From Sphingobacterium shayense (lineage in GTDB: Bacteria > Bacteroidota > Bacteroidia > Sphingobacteriales > Sphingobacteriaceae), in NCBI RefSeq assembly GCF_013179575.1, contig NZ_JABMCQ010000012.1, forward strand, positions 1 through 46,525: a stretch of DNA of 46,525 nucleotides, given 5' to 3'. The notes under the pieces are model-generated. The model was not told the DNA's origin. It saw nothing but the letters and a program-made list of their open reading frames with translations, and ran no database searches. Below, one piece after another: positions 18,103 through 27,238 of the stretch. Each line of letters opens with the position of its first letter. Positions within the stretch are counted from its first letter, which is position 1. The position numbers were made by a program, and so were the translations under genes.

Positions 18103-19803
18103 TTATTGGTCAGTAACACATCCTTCTGATGCGTCTGATACCGTTTTTGCATATTTATAAAGAACACCTTTGGTGACTTTTAATGCAGGCTGCTTCCAGT
18201 TTGCGCGACGTTCTGCTATTATTTGCTCATCCACGCGGAGATTAATCCTGTTATTTACAGCATCAATTTCGATGATATCGTCATCTTCCACAAGTCCGAT
18301 AAGTCCGCCCTGATAAGCCTCAGGTGTGATATGTCCAACAACGAAGCCATGCGTTCCTCCTGAGAAACGACCATCGGTGATCAATGCGATAGAATTCCCT
18401 AAACCCGCACCAATTATCAAGGAAGTTGGTTTCAGCATTTCCGGCATGCCAGGCGCACCTATTGGACCCTCATTTTTGATAACCACAACATCGCCTGGTT
18501 TAATGCGACCTGTTGAGACGCCTGTTACAAGATCATGCTCTCCATCAAACACACGTGCCGGGCCAACGAACTTCTCTCCCTCTTTCCCAGATATTTTGGC
18601 AACAGATCCTTTTTCTGCTAAGTTTCCGTAAAGGATTTGCAAATGCCCGGTTGCCTTAATCGGGTTGTTTAATTTTTGTATTATCGGTTGATCGTAATCG
18701 ATAATCGATTTTACGTTAGCTAAATTTTCTGCCAAGGTTTTTCCAGTAACCGTAATACAATCTCCGTGTAGCAGGCCTTCGTCCAATAGATATTTAAGGA
18801 CTGCTGGTGTACCACCATATTGATGAAGATCTTGCATTAGGTATTTTCCTGATGGCTTGAAATCAGCTAATACCGGTGTTGTATCTGACATACGTTGAAA
18901 GTCATCTTGGGTAATTTCGATACCTACAGACTTACCGATGGCAATAAAGTGTAATACAGCGTTGGTACTTCCTCCTAGAATGATTATCGAACGCAAGGCA
19001 TTTTCGAACGCTTTACGCGTCATAATATCGGAAGGTTTAATGTCTTTTTCTAATAACACTTTAATATATTTACCCGCTTCGACACACTCGTCCTTCTTCT
19101 CTTGGGAAACGGCAGGATTGGAGGCAGAGTAAGGCAAGCTCATTCCTAAAGCTTCGATTGCAGAAGCCATCGTATTGGCTGTATACATCCCCCCGCAAGC
19201 GCCTGCGCCAGGGCAGGTATGTTTTATGATCCCTTCAAAATCTTCATCTGACATATTGCCGCACACGCGTTGTCCTAAAGCTTCAAATGCAGATACAATG
19301 TTCAACTCTTCACCCTTATAGTGTCCAGGTGCTATAGTTCCGCCATATACCATAATTGCAGGGCGATCCAAACGGCCCATTGCCATAATAGCACCAGGCA
19401 TATTTTTGTCACATCCGGGAATCGCAATAAGTCCATCGTAATATTGTCCTCCACAAATTGTCTCTATACTGTCCGCGATAACGTCTCGAGAAACTAGAGA
19501 ATAACGCATTCCGTCGGTTCCGTTACTCATGCCATCACTCACTCCGATGGTGCCAAAAGTAAGACCCACCAAATCATTTGCCCATACACCCTTTTTGACC
19601 ACTTGTGCTAGGTCATTTAAATGCATGTTACAAGTGTTCCCATCGTAGCCCATACTAGCGATTCCGACTTGTGCTTTATTCATATCAGCGTCTGTTAAAC
19701 CAATACCGTAAAGCATTGCTTTAGCAGCTGGTTGGGTTTCATCTTGTGTAAAGATGCGGCTGTATTTGTTTAACGCTTTTTCCTTGTCAGATGATGACTT
19801 CAT
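18103..19803 (-). CDS. ilvD: Dihydroxy-acid dehydratase IlvD
   Basis: Iron-sulfur dehydratase giving 2-oxoisovalerate and 3-methyl-2-oxovalerate. 566 residues, full length. Three conserved cysteines are visible in [21 protein letters not shown] and [14 protein letters not shown], suggesting a [2Fe-2S]-type enzyme, plus the C-terminal [16 protein letters not shown]. Its start overlaps the end of ilvE by 17 nt, so the two are translationally linked. A 90-nt gap follows before ilvB. Confidence 0.96.
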   Translation of the reverse strand: MKSSSDKEKALNKYSRIFTQDETQPAAKAMLYGIGLTDADMNKAQVGIASMGYDGNTCNMHLNDLAQVVKKGVWANDLVGLTFGTIGVSDGMSNGTDGMRYSLVSRDVIADSIETICGGQYYDGLIAIPGCDKNMPGAIMAMGRLDRPAIMVYGGTIAPGHYKGEELNIVSAFEALGQRVCGNMSDEDFEGIIKHTCPGAGACGGMYTANTMASAIEALGMSLPYSASNPAVSQEKKDECVEAGKYIKVLLEKDIKPSDIMTRKAFENALRSIIILGGSTNAVLHFIAIGKSVGIEITQDDFQRMSDTTPVLADFKPSGKYLMQDLHQYGGTPAVLKYLLDEGLLHGDCITVTGKTLAENLANVKSIIDYDQPIIQKLNNPIKATGHLQILYGNLAEKGSVAKISGKEGEKFVGPARVFDGEHDLVTGVSTGRIKPGDVVVIKNEGPIGAPGMPEMLKPTSLIIGAGLGNSIALITDGRFSGGTHGFVVGHITPEAYQGGLIGLVEDDDIIEIDAVNNRINLRVDEQIIAERRANWKQPALKVTKGVLYKYAKTVSDASEGCVTDQ

Positions 19804-20677
19804 AATTCTCTTCTTCTAATACTAATTTTTTATACTTTCTTTGGATGGTGGCGCCGATTGTGTGCTCCCATTCTTCTTTATAACTTGTTTCGTCGATTTG
19901 TTTTATCCCGATAATTTCAGCAGCAGTACCACTTAAAAACGCACTTTCTGCATTCTTAAGGTCATCAATCGTCAGCTTTTTTTCTATAATATCGATATTT
20001 AGTTCTTTACATATTTCTATAACCGTTTGGCGCGTAATTCCAGGAAACACATTGCCTAGTGGAGGTGTGTACAACTTGAAGTCTTTCTCGATAAAAAGGT
20101 TTTCACTAGATGCTTGCGCCACGTATCCTTGTTCATCTAGTAGAATAGCTTCGTCAAATCCTTTTTTTGTTGCTTCATTTGATGCCAAGATTGAGTTGAT
20201 ATACTGGCCAGAGACTTTAGCATCGATACAGAATGATTTTGGACTAGGGCGTTGTACTTTTGAAGTGCAGACGCGTAACAAATTTTGACCTAAGTATGGT
20301 CCCCATTCCCATGCGGCAATCATTATTTTTGATTCCTTCGCAGCTGTCAAATGCATATTCGAACCACTGAATACAAGTGGCCGAATGTAGGCTGCACGTA
20401 GATTGTTTACTTCTAGTAAGTGATAGGATCTTTCAACTAAAGTTTGATTATCCCAGATATAGGGAAGGTTAACTGATTCGCAAGATCTCTTCAGCCTTGC
20501 AAAATGTTCTTCAGCTTTAAAGATACGGGTACCATGAAGCGTGCTGTATGCACGTAGGCCTTCAAAGGCACCATAACCGTAGTGCAATGACTGTCCGAAT
20601 AGATCGATTCCAGCCTCAGTGGCTTTAATGAACTCACCCTCTAAATAAATGTAGGTGTCTTGATTGTAATATTGCAT
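19787..20677 (-). CDS. ilvE: Branched-chain amino acid aminotransferase IlvE
   Basis: PLP enzyme catalysing the last step for isoleucine, leucine and valine. Start chosen at 20677 ([16 protein letters not shown]) because the family begins there; the frame is open to 20743 but the extra stretch is basic, unlike the family. 296 residues. PLP lysine in [12 protein letters not shown]; other motifs [26 protein letters not shown] and FLSGTAAEI. First gene of the block; the -7 candidate at 20865-20872 would give it a leader of about 180 nt. Confidence 0.95.
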   Translation of the reverse strand: MQYYNQDTYIYLEGEFIKATEAGIDLFGQSLHYGYGAFEGLRAYSTLHGTRIFKAEEHFARLKRSCESVNLPYIWDNQTLVERSYHLLEVNNLRAAYIRPLVFSGSNMHLTAAKESKIMIAAWEWGPYLGQNLLRVCTSKVQRPSPKSFCIDAKVSGQYINSILASNEATKKGFDEAILLDEQGYVAQASSENLFIEKDFKLYTPPLGNVFPGITRQTVIEICKELNIDIIEKKLTIDDLKNAESAFLSGTAAEIIGIKQIDETSYKEEWEHTIGATIQRKYKKLVLEEENYEVII

Positions 20678-21082
20678 AACATCCCTCGGTTTTCCCTGTT
20701 GCGAATGCCTTCTTTCGATAGATAAGGCGCGTAGGAATTTCACTTTTGTTAAGTTAGGTGTATTCGTAATTGTTTACAATAGCAAATTAATTTATTTTAA
20801 AAAAGTTTATTATTTTGTTTTCTATTACTTTTTGCTCCTATGTTTTATTTTATTTAAGATAAGCCAAATTTAATTTTGATCTTCGTAGACTAAAATTAAA
20901 ATCGGTATAATCCTAATAAATGAAGATTCCATAAAAAAAAGAGAAAATTCTTCCTAAAAATGCTTCTAGTGATAAAGTTTTTGAAAAACTAAGCGTTTAA
21001 ACCCGAAGATTTAAAACGAAAATGAACGCTATTTGAAAGACAGCAGAGGATATGTTTTGTCTCAAAAGTTATAGATGAAAAA
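20678..21082. other. AT-rich leader/intergenic region upstream of ilvE
   Basis: About 400 bases with no convincing gene. The minus strand has TAAATTTG at 20872-20865, an exact Bacteroidota -7 box, but only a TTTTAG-like -33. The distance to the ilvE start is about 180 nt and very AT-rich. I looked for a leader peptide rich in Ile, Leu or Val codons followed by a terminator hairpin and saw none; the only in-frame extension is the ilvE frame itself. Confidence 0.4.
20865..20872 (-). promoter_or_regulatory. Candidate -7 promoter box for the ilv operon
   Basis: Minus strand TAAATTTG matches TAnnTTTG exactly. The -33 position carries a T-rich sequence without a clean TTG. It is the best candidate promoter for ilvE onward. 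Confidence 0.35.
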
Positions 21083-21117
21083 AAACGTCCTTAGAACATA
21101 ATGTTATAAGGACGTTT
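21083..21117 (-). terminator. atpDC intrinsic terminator
   Basis: AAACGTCCTTA (21083-21093) and TAAGGACGTTT (21107-21117) form an 11-bp perfect stem. On the minus strand it is followed by eight T residues. It begins 28 nt after the atpC stop codon. Confidence 0.88.
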
Positions 21118-21144
21118 GTATTTTTAGTATTATGACTAAGAAGA

Positions 21145-21390
21145 TTATTCCACGATACCCTCTGCTAATACTGTAATTAAGTTTTCCTTAGCTTCCACGA
21201 CACCGCCTTTAATTACAAGGACGGTTTCCCCTTGGTTATCTTTAATAATAACCTTTCCGTCATCCAAAGTGGAGACGATAGGAGCGTGATCTTTTAATAT
21301 TTGAAAAGAACCAGCGCTACCTGGTACTGTTACTGCCGTAACTTCACCATCGTATGCTAATTTATCTGGAGTAATGATCGTTAATTTCAT
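21145..21390 (-). CDS. atpC: ATP synthase F1 epsilon subunit AtpC, short form
   Basis: 81-residue epsilon subunit of the F1 central stalk. It contains only the N-terminal beta-sandwich (MKLTIITPDKLAYDGEVTAVTVPGS..., SFQILKDHAPIVSTLDDGKV, VIKGGVVEAKENLITVLAE). The ~45-50-residue C-terminal helical hairpin that inhibits ATP hydrolysis in E. coli or Bacillus is absent, and the ORF ends naturally before a terminator. This appears normal for the phylum. Co-transcribed with atpD. Confidence 0.93.
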   Translation of the reverse strand: MKLTIITPDKLAYDGEVTAVTVPGSAGSFQILKDHAPIVSTLDDGKVIIKDNQGETVLVIKGGVVEAKENLITVLAEGIVE

Positions 21391-21475
21391 TCAAGTGCTT
21401 TTTTTAGATGTTAGAGTACCTGTCTTGAAGTTTTCGCTTTTCGGCCCATTTAATTGAGGCTGATCGGCTTTTAAT

Positions 21476-21504
21476 ATGAGCTAACACACTAGTTGTTAGC
21501 TCAT
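21476..21504 (-). repeat. Intercistronic hairpin between atpD and atpC
   Basis: ATGAGCTAACA (21476-21486) and TGTTAGCTCAT (21494-21504), 11 bp perfect with a 7-nt loop. It lies 33 nt after the atpD stop in a 147-nt gap. No T run follows in the gene direction, so it more likely affects mRNA stability or relative expression than terminates. Confidence 0.7.
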
Positions 21505-21537
21505 GAATATTTTTGACAGGAAGAAGCTAATATCTAA

Positions 21538-23058
<1,521 letters not shown>

Positions 23059-23107
23059 TTATTAATCAATTTAAAACAGATGGTCTCGCCACCTAGATTT
23101 TGGAATG

Positions 23108-23137
23108 CAAAAATAAGTTATATCTCGTTAAAAGCAA
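23108..23137 (-). promoter_or_regulatory. atpD: atpDC promoter, Bacteroidota sigma-type
   Basis: On the minus strand a TTG (within TTTTG, complement of 23135-23139) is followed after 19 nt by TATTTTTG (complement of 23108-23115). This matches the TTTG / TAnnTTTG consensus at both boxes. Transcription would start near 23102, leaving a leader of about 60 nt before the atpD ATG. Confidence 0.65.
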
Positions 23138-23306
23138 AACGCTTATTGATATTAATTTATTTTTTCCCTCTCTTTCCTTGTTAGCGGGTTAAAAACCTGA
23201 ATTTGGGTGTAACAAATATAGGTGACGTAACCATTTTTCCTATCATTAACGAACAATAAAGAAATGACATCACCTTAAATATTAGGCTTCTTTATTCATT
23301 AATGGA

Positions 23307-23903
23307 TTACGAGTTGCGTTTCATTTGCTCGTCCAATAGTTGTCTTTTCAACAACTGTTCTTTTTCCATTGATTTTTTTCGAAGTGTTTGTAACTCTTCT
23401 TGAAACTCGTCTGCGGTTTTCTTGTGTTCGACCGTGTCAATTCGTGCTTTTCGGAATGACGCTAAGGTTACTAAAAATAAAATTGCTAACACAACGATAA
23501 TAATCCATACGATTGTATGGTACGTACCTTTCGCAAAATCAATTCCAAGGAATCGAATGGAGCTCGTTAATTTTTTTTCATTTTGTAAATCCGCATCTAG
23601 ACTGGAAACGGAATCTTTCAGTGCTTTTATAGTTCCTGTAGAAGAAGAGGAGCTCTCAACTAAAGTAGCAATTTCTTTCTTGTATTGGCCGATAGAGTCT
23701 AACACGTTTCTACGGACGATTTCTAAATTGGTCTTTCGTATTAGCTTAAACGAGGCGTCTTGGGATCTAGATAGGTTACTTAGATTGATAAACTGCTCGT
23801 TCAATGTTCCTTTTTGAATGGCATAGGGAAGCATGGGTCTTTCCTGCCCAAATGCGATCGACACGCAAATGGTAAATGTGAATAGCAGAACTCTTTTTAA
23901 CAT
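23307..23903 (-). CDS. Membrane-anchored coiled-coil protein of unknown function
   Basis: 198 residues. N-terminal signal peptide (MLKRVLLFTFTICVSIAFGQ), an extracytoplasmic helical region with a serine-rich patch (SSSSSTG) and a coiled-coil stretch (IKALKDSVSSLDADLQNEKK), one strong transmembrane helix at about residues 130-150 (TIVWIIIVVLAILFLVTLAS), then a charged cytoplasmic coiled coil (DEFQEELQTLRKKSMEKEQLLKRQ). Homologues in Bacteroidota are, as I recall, often labelled tRNA (guanine-N1)-methyltransferase; nothing here supports that. Divergent from the glycoside hydrolase operon. A TATTTTTG box on its strand at 24012-24005 is a possible promoter, without a clear -33. Confidence 0.75.
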   Translation of the reverse strand: MLKRVLLFTFTICVSIAFGQERPMLPYAIQKGTLNEQFINLSNLSRSQDASFKLIRKTNLEIVRRNVLDSIGQYKKEIATLVESSSSSTGTIKALKDSVSSLDADLQNEKKLTSSIRFLGIDFAKGTYHTIVWIIIVVLAILFLVTLASFRKARIDTVEHKKTADEFQEELQTLRKKSMEKEQLLKRQLLDEQMKRNS

Positions 23904-24320
23904 AGAATTGAAGTAATTAGTATGGTATACATTTTATAACACCATAATTGTGAAATTATTGTTCGGTGAATCGCCGTAAAATTGGATAATTAATAAGGAA
24001 ATCCCAAAAATAAATGTTTTTAAAGGGGTAATTGACTGTAGTACACCTGTTAGTTTAGGTAACGTTTGTTCGATTTAGAGATGAAATAATGTAGTATGTT
24101 GGCTATAGAATTACCTTATTGGTGCTGTTCATTCGGTGCCGATGGTAATATTTTGTAAGGATTGGATAATTATGCGGAGGAATAGCTTATTGTAAAATCG
24201 TTTATTTGAATATCCAATATAGACGAGTTAAATTGATTTGTCTGGGTTGAACAAAAAGCGTTTACAGATGTGGAGCTTGTTATTCGCGAAAGGCAAGAAT
24301 AACTAAAATGGTAACTAACT
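23904..24320. promoter_or_regulatory. Divergent control region upstream of the glycoside hydrolase operon
   Basis: 417 bases without a gene. ATTGGATAATTA occurs twice (23981-23992 and 24161-24172). Each is preceded by TTCGGTG (23962-23968 and 24132-24138), the distance from the first base of TTCGGTG to the first base of the second element being 19 and 29, which differ by about one helical turn. The first copy continues as TTCGGTGAATC, close to TTGGTGAATC at 37685-37694 upstream of susC. These are candidate operators for the AraC-type regulator. No exact TAnnTTTG box was found on the plus strand. Confidence 0.4.
24279..24303 (+). repeat. Leader hairpin before the first glycoside hydrolase gene
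   Basis: GTTATTC (24279-24285) and GAATAAC (24297-24303), 7 bp perfect with an 11-nt loop, ending 17 nt before the start codon. It does not share the sequence of the structured element at 27172-27231. Confidence 0.4.
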
Positions 24321-27074
24321 ATGATAAAATATTGTAAGTATTTTGGGGTATTGATTGTCTTGTGGTTTACAACTGCGGGAAATGATATGTTTGCACAATC
24401 TGCTCAGGTACACTACTGCGACAGCTCTGTGGTTAATGAACAGCGTTTTCAATATGCTCTGCAAAAACTCCATTCATATACAAAGACAAAAACAGAGGAC
24501 AAAATTTTTCAACGTCAATCTCAATATGGATCAAAAGACATTATTGTTGGGATAGCAGCTCTTAAATGTTGGGAGGATTTCGTTCCCAAAACATTTCTAG
24601 ACAGCTTAGATAAATCAGAATCCTACCTTATATATAGGAAAGATAAGACCAGTCCACTTCTCATTTTGGCAGCAGATGAATCGGGACTTGTATATGCGGC
24701 TGAACAAGTGTCTGGGCAATCAATTGATACTTTAGCTCAAGTTCGAATCTTTGAGAAGCCGGAAATGCTCTTGCGCGGTACCGCTATTGGATTGCAAAAA
24801 ACAGCGTACCTCCCCGGCCGTGATGTATATGAATACCCATACACAGAAGAACTTTTTCCTTGGTTCTATGATAAAGATCTATGGGTACAGTATCTCGATA
24901 TGTTACTTGAAAACAAGTATAATACTTTGTATCTGTGGAACGGACATCCGTTTTCTTCTTTGGTGAAACTCAAGGACTATCCTTATGCTTTAGAAGTGAA
25001 TGAAGAAACATTTAAGAAAAATGAAGAAATTTATAGTTTTCTTACCGAGGAAGCCAATAAAAGAGGTATTTGGATTATTCAGATGTTTTACAATATAATT
25101 CTACCAAAGCCTTTCGCAGAGAAGCATAACCTGAAAACGCAGGAACGTAATCGCGTTATTACCCCTTTGATTGCTGATTATACGCAGAAATCTATCGCGG
25201 CATTCGTTGAGAAATATCCGAACGTAGGGTTGCTTATTACTCTAGGAGAAGCGATGGAAGGCGTAGGCCAAGATGATATAGACTGGTTTACTAAGACGAT
25301 TATCCCGGGTGTAAAGCAAGGTCTGAAAGCGCAAGGAAACGATGTTGAGCCTCCGATTATTTTACGCGCGCATGATACAGATGCACCAGCCGTAATGCAG
25401 GCAGCAAAGCCTATATATAACAATTTGTATACGATGGCTAAATTCAATGGTGAAGCCTTGACCACTTATGAGACACATGGAAAGTGGGCTGAACTGCATC
25501 AAAAATTGGGAAGTATTGGTACCGTGCATATACAAAATGTCCACATCTTGGCAAACTTGGAGCCATTTCGGTACGCTGCTCCAGAGTTCATTCAAAAATC
25601 GGTTAAAGGAATGCACGATATTCATTTTTCTAATGGTGTACATATCTATCCCCAGGCATCCTACTGGGATTGGCCGTATTCAGCGGATAAAACGGAGAAA
25701 CGGCTTCTTCAAGTAGAACGAGATTGGATGTGGTATCGCGCTTGGGCCCGTTATGCATGGAAGCAGGAACGAGGCGAGGCAGAGGAAAAGTCATATTGGA
25801 CGTCGCAACTTGTCGATTTTTATGGTATTAGTAGCGATCAAGCAAGTCGATTACTATTGGCTTTGAATGAGATCGGTGAAATATCGCCTAAAATATTGCG
25901 CAGATTTGGTATCACCGATGGTAATAGACAGACTTCTTCGCTAGGAATGCTGATGACACAGTTAATTAATCCCTATCGATATGGACTTTTTACTTTGCTT
26001 TATGAATCTGAAGCCCCGGTGGGAGAGATGATTATCGACTACGCCGAAAAAGAGGCAAAGGGATTGCCACATACGGGAGAAACACCCATTCAGGTTGCTG
26101 ATGAAATTGTAAACCATGCGAATATAGCTTTACAAGCGACTAACGGTCTTTTCGGGGTTGCGCATAGAAATAGAGAAGAATTTGATCGATTACTGCACGA
26201 CATTAAGATTCACAAAGCATTAGCAGAACATTATAGCTATAAAGTTAAGGCTGCAATTCAGCTATTGGCCTATAAAACGTCTAAGGATATCCAAGATTTG
26301 CGCGATGCGGTTCCGGACTTTCAAAAAAGCGTTGAGGCATATAGAACGTTAACCGACCTCACACAAGATAGTTATCTTTACGCCAACAGTATGCAGACCA
26401 AAACGCGTAAAATTCCTATGCGTGGTGTTGATGGGCACTACAAACATTGGCGGGAGATGTTGCCAGTTTATGAACAGGAGTTTCTTAATTTTAAAAAGTC
26501 TATAGATTCTTTGGCAACAGTGACGGGAGAAAAGAAAGAACAAGTTGCGTTTCTTGTCGATAATCAGGTTAACGTCAAAGCAAATATAACTCTTGTTCCC
26601 CTCAAAAAAGGTGCAAAATTATACGAAGACCAGGAGCTTGTAGTTACGCATTTAGCAAATGAACTGGAAGGCCTATCGGCTGTTGTTATCAATTCCGAAA
26701 AACAAAAACTCGAAGGTACCACGCTCCAGTTTGAGAGTGAAGAACCTGTTAAAATATTGGTGGGATATTTTAACAATACAGATAAAGTCTTTGCTCCGAA
26801 ACCGGTCCTAGAGATTGATGCCACTGCAAATGACTATGGACAGGCAGAAGCTAAAATTAGAAACGCGATGCGTGTTCAATATATGCCTATGATCGATATT
26901 CATAGCTATTCATTCGGCAAAGGAAAAAACGAGCTGAAAATACCGAAAGGTGAAGTTTTGATCCTCGGGTTTGTGAAGGATAAAGAACTGCAATCGCCAC
27001 GTAATGCAGATGTTGAAAATCAGGGAGATGACATGGATGATCTTTTTGGATATTATCAAGAAACTAAATTATAG
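24321..27074 (+). CDS. Exported alpha-glucuronidase-like glycoside hydrolase, family unassigned
   Basis: 917 residues. Signal peptide to about residue 26 (ending MFAQ). Residues ~30-145 look like the small alpha/beta domain that precedes GH20- and GH67-type barrels (LLILAADESGLVYAAEQ). A barrel-like region starts at MLLRGTAIGLQKTAYLPG (~150) and contains YNTLYLWNGHPF, GIWIIQMFYN, LLITLGEAMEG and YPQASYWDWPYS. E310 and E313 in LGEAMEG and D-containing HDTDAP are candidate catalytic residues. Beyond ~470 it is helical with a beta-rich C-terminus. I recognise the uronidase-like architecture but cannot place it in a CAZy family; GH67 and GH115 motifs do not match well. First gene of the operon, in a locus with pectin-type enzymes. 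Confidence 0.6.
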   Translation: MIKYCKYFGVLIVLWFTTAGNDMFAQSAQVHYCDSSVVNEQRFQYALQKLHSYTKTKTEDKIFQRQSQYGSKDIIVGIAALKCWEDFVPKTFLDSLDKSESYLIYRKDKTSPLLILAADESGLVYAAEQVSGQSIDTLAQVRIFEKPEMLLRGTAIGLQKTAYLPGRDVYEYPYTEELFPWFYDKDLWVQYLDMLLENKYNTLYLWNGHPFSSLVKLKDYPYALEVNEETFKKNEEIYSFLTEEANKRGIWIIQMFYNIILPKPFAEKHNLKTQERNRVITPLIADYTQKSIAAFVEKYPNVGLLITLGEAMEGVGQDDIDWFTKTIIPGVKQGLKAQGNDVEPPIILRAHDTDAPAVMQAAKPIYNNLYTMAKFNGEALTTYETHGKWAELHQKLGSIGTVHIQNVHILANLEPFRYAAPEFIQKSVKGMHDIHFSNGVHIYPQASYWDWPYSADKTEKRLLQVERDWMWYRAWARYAWKQERGEAEEKSYWTSQLVDFYGISSDQASRLLLALNEIGEISPKILRRFGITDGNRQTSSLGMLMTQLINPYRYGLFTLLYESEAPVGEMIIDYAEKEAKGLPHTGETPIQVADEIVNHANIALQATNGLFGVAHRNREEFDRLLHDIKIHKALAEHYSYKVKAAIQLLAYKTSKDIQDLRDAVPDFQKSVEAYRTLTDLTQDSYLYANSMQTKTRKIPMRGVDGHYKHWREMLPVYEQEFLNFKKSIDSLATVTGEKKEQVAFLVDNQVNVKANITLVPLKKGAKLYEDQELVVTHLANELEGLSAVVINSEKQKLEGTTLQFESEEPVKILVGYFNNTDKVFAPKPVLEIDATANDYGQAEAKIRNAMRVQYMPMIDIHSYSFGKGKNELKIPKGEVLILGFVKDKELQSPRNADVENQGDDMDDLFGYYQETKL

Positions 27075-27171
27075 CAAATAGAATGTATTGGTTTGTTATA
27101 ATGGATCCGCAGATTTCAACTAATAGATCATATCAATTTAAAACGAATAGAAAAAATATTATCAGGAATGA

Positions 27172-27231
27172 CGAAACGTAGGCGCATTCCTACCGTTCTT
27201 GGAAGGTTCCAATACGGTTGTATCCTGCTTG
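27172..27231 (+). ncRNA. Structured 5'-leader element, copy A (candidate cis-regulatory RNA or REP-like repeat)
   Basis: Conserved 5' flank CGAAACGTAGGCGCATTCCT (27172-27191), an inner hairpin, then conserved TGTATCCTGCTTG (27219-27231), ending 7 nt before the ATG at 27239. Outer stem GTAGG (27178-27182) pairs with CCTGC (27224-27228) with one G-T wobble. Inner stem ACCGT (27192-27196) pairs with ACGGT (27214-27218), topped by TTGGA (27199-27203) with TCCAA (27208-27212). Copy B at 40978-41030 has the same flanks but a different inner hairpin. Both copies have the same orientation relative to the next start codon. Confidence 0.55.
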
Positions 27232-27238
27232 TTCACGT

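Noticed and set aside
20678..20760. Attenuator leader peptide upstream of ilvE
   Set aside because: The only readable frame is the ilvE frame itself; there is no Ile/Leu/Val-rich peptide and no terminator hairpin.
24279..24303. Hairpin before the first hydrolase as a third copy of the structured element
   Set aside because: Contains CGAAA by chance but lacks AGGCGCATTCCT and the right-hand CCTGC block.
24321..27074. Firm GH115 or GH67 call for the first hydrolase
   Set aside because: Architecture is similar but the signature motifs of those families could not be matched.
27218..27238. TTG-initiated longer start for the GH63-like gene
   Set aside because: It lies within the structured element and would put residues ahead of a clear signal peptide; the ATG at 27239 is better.
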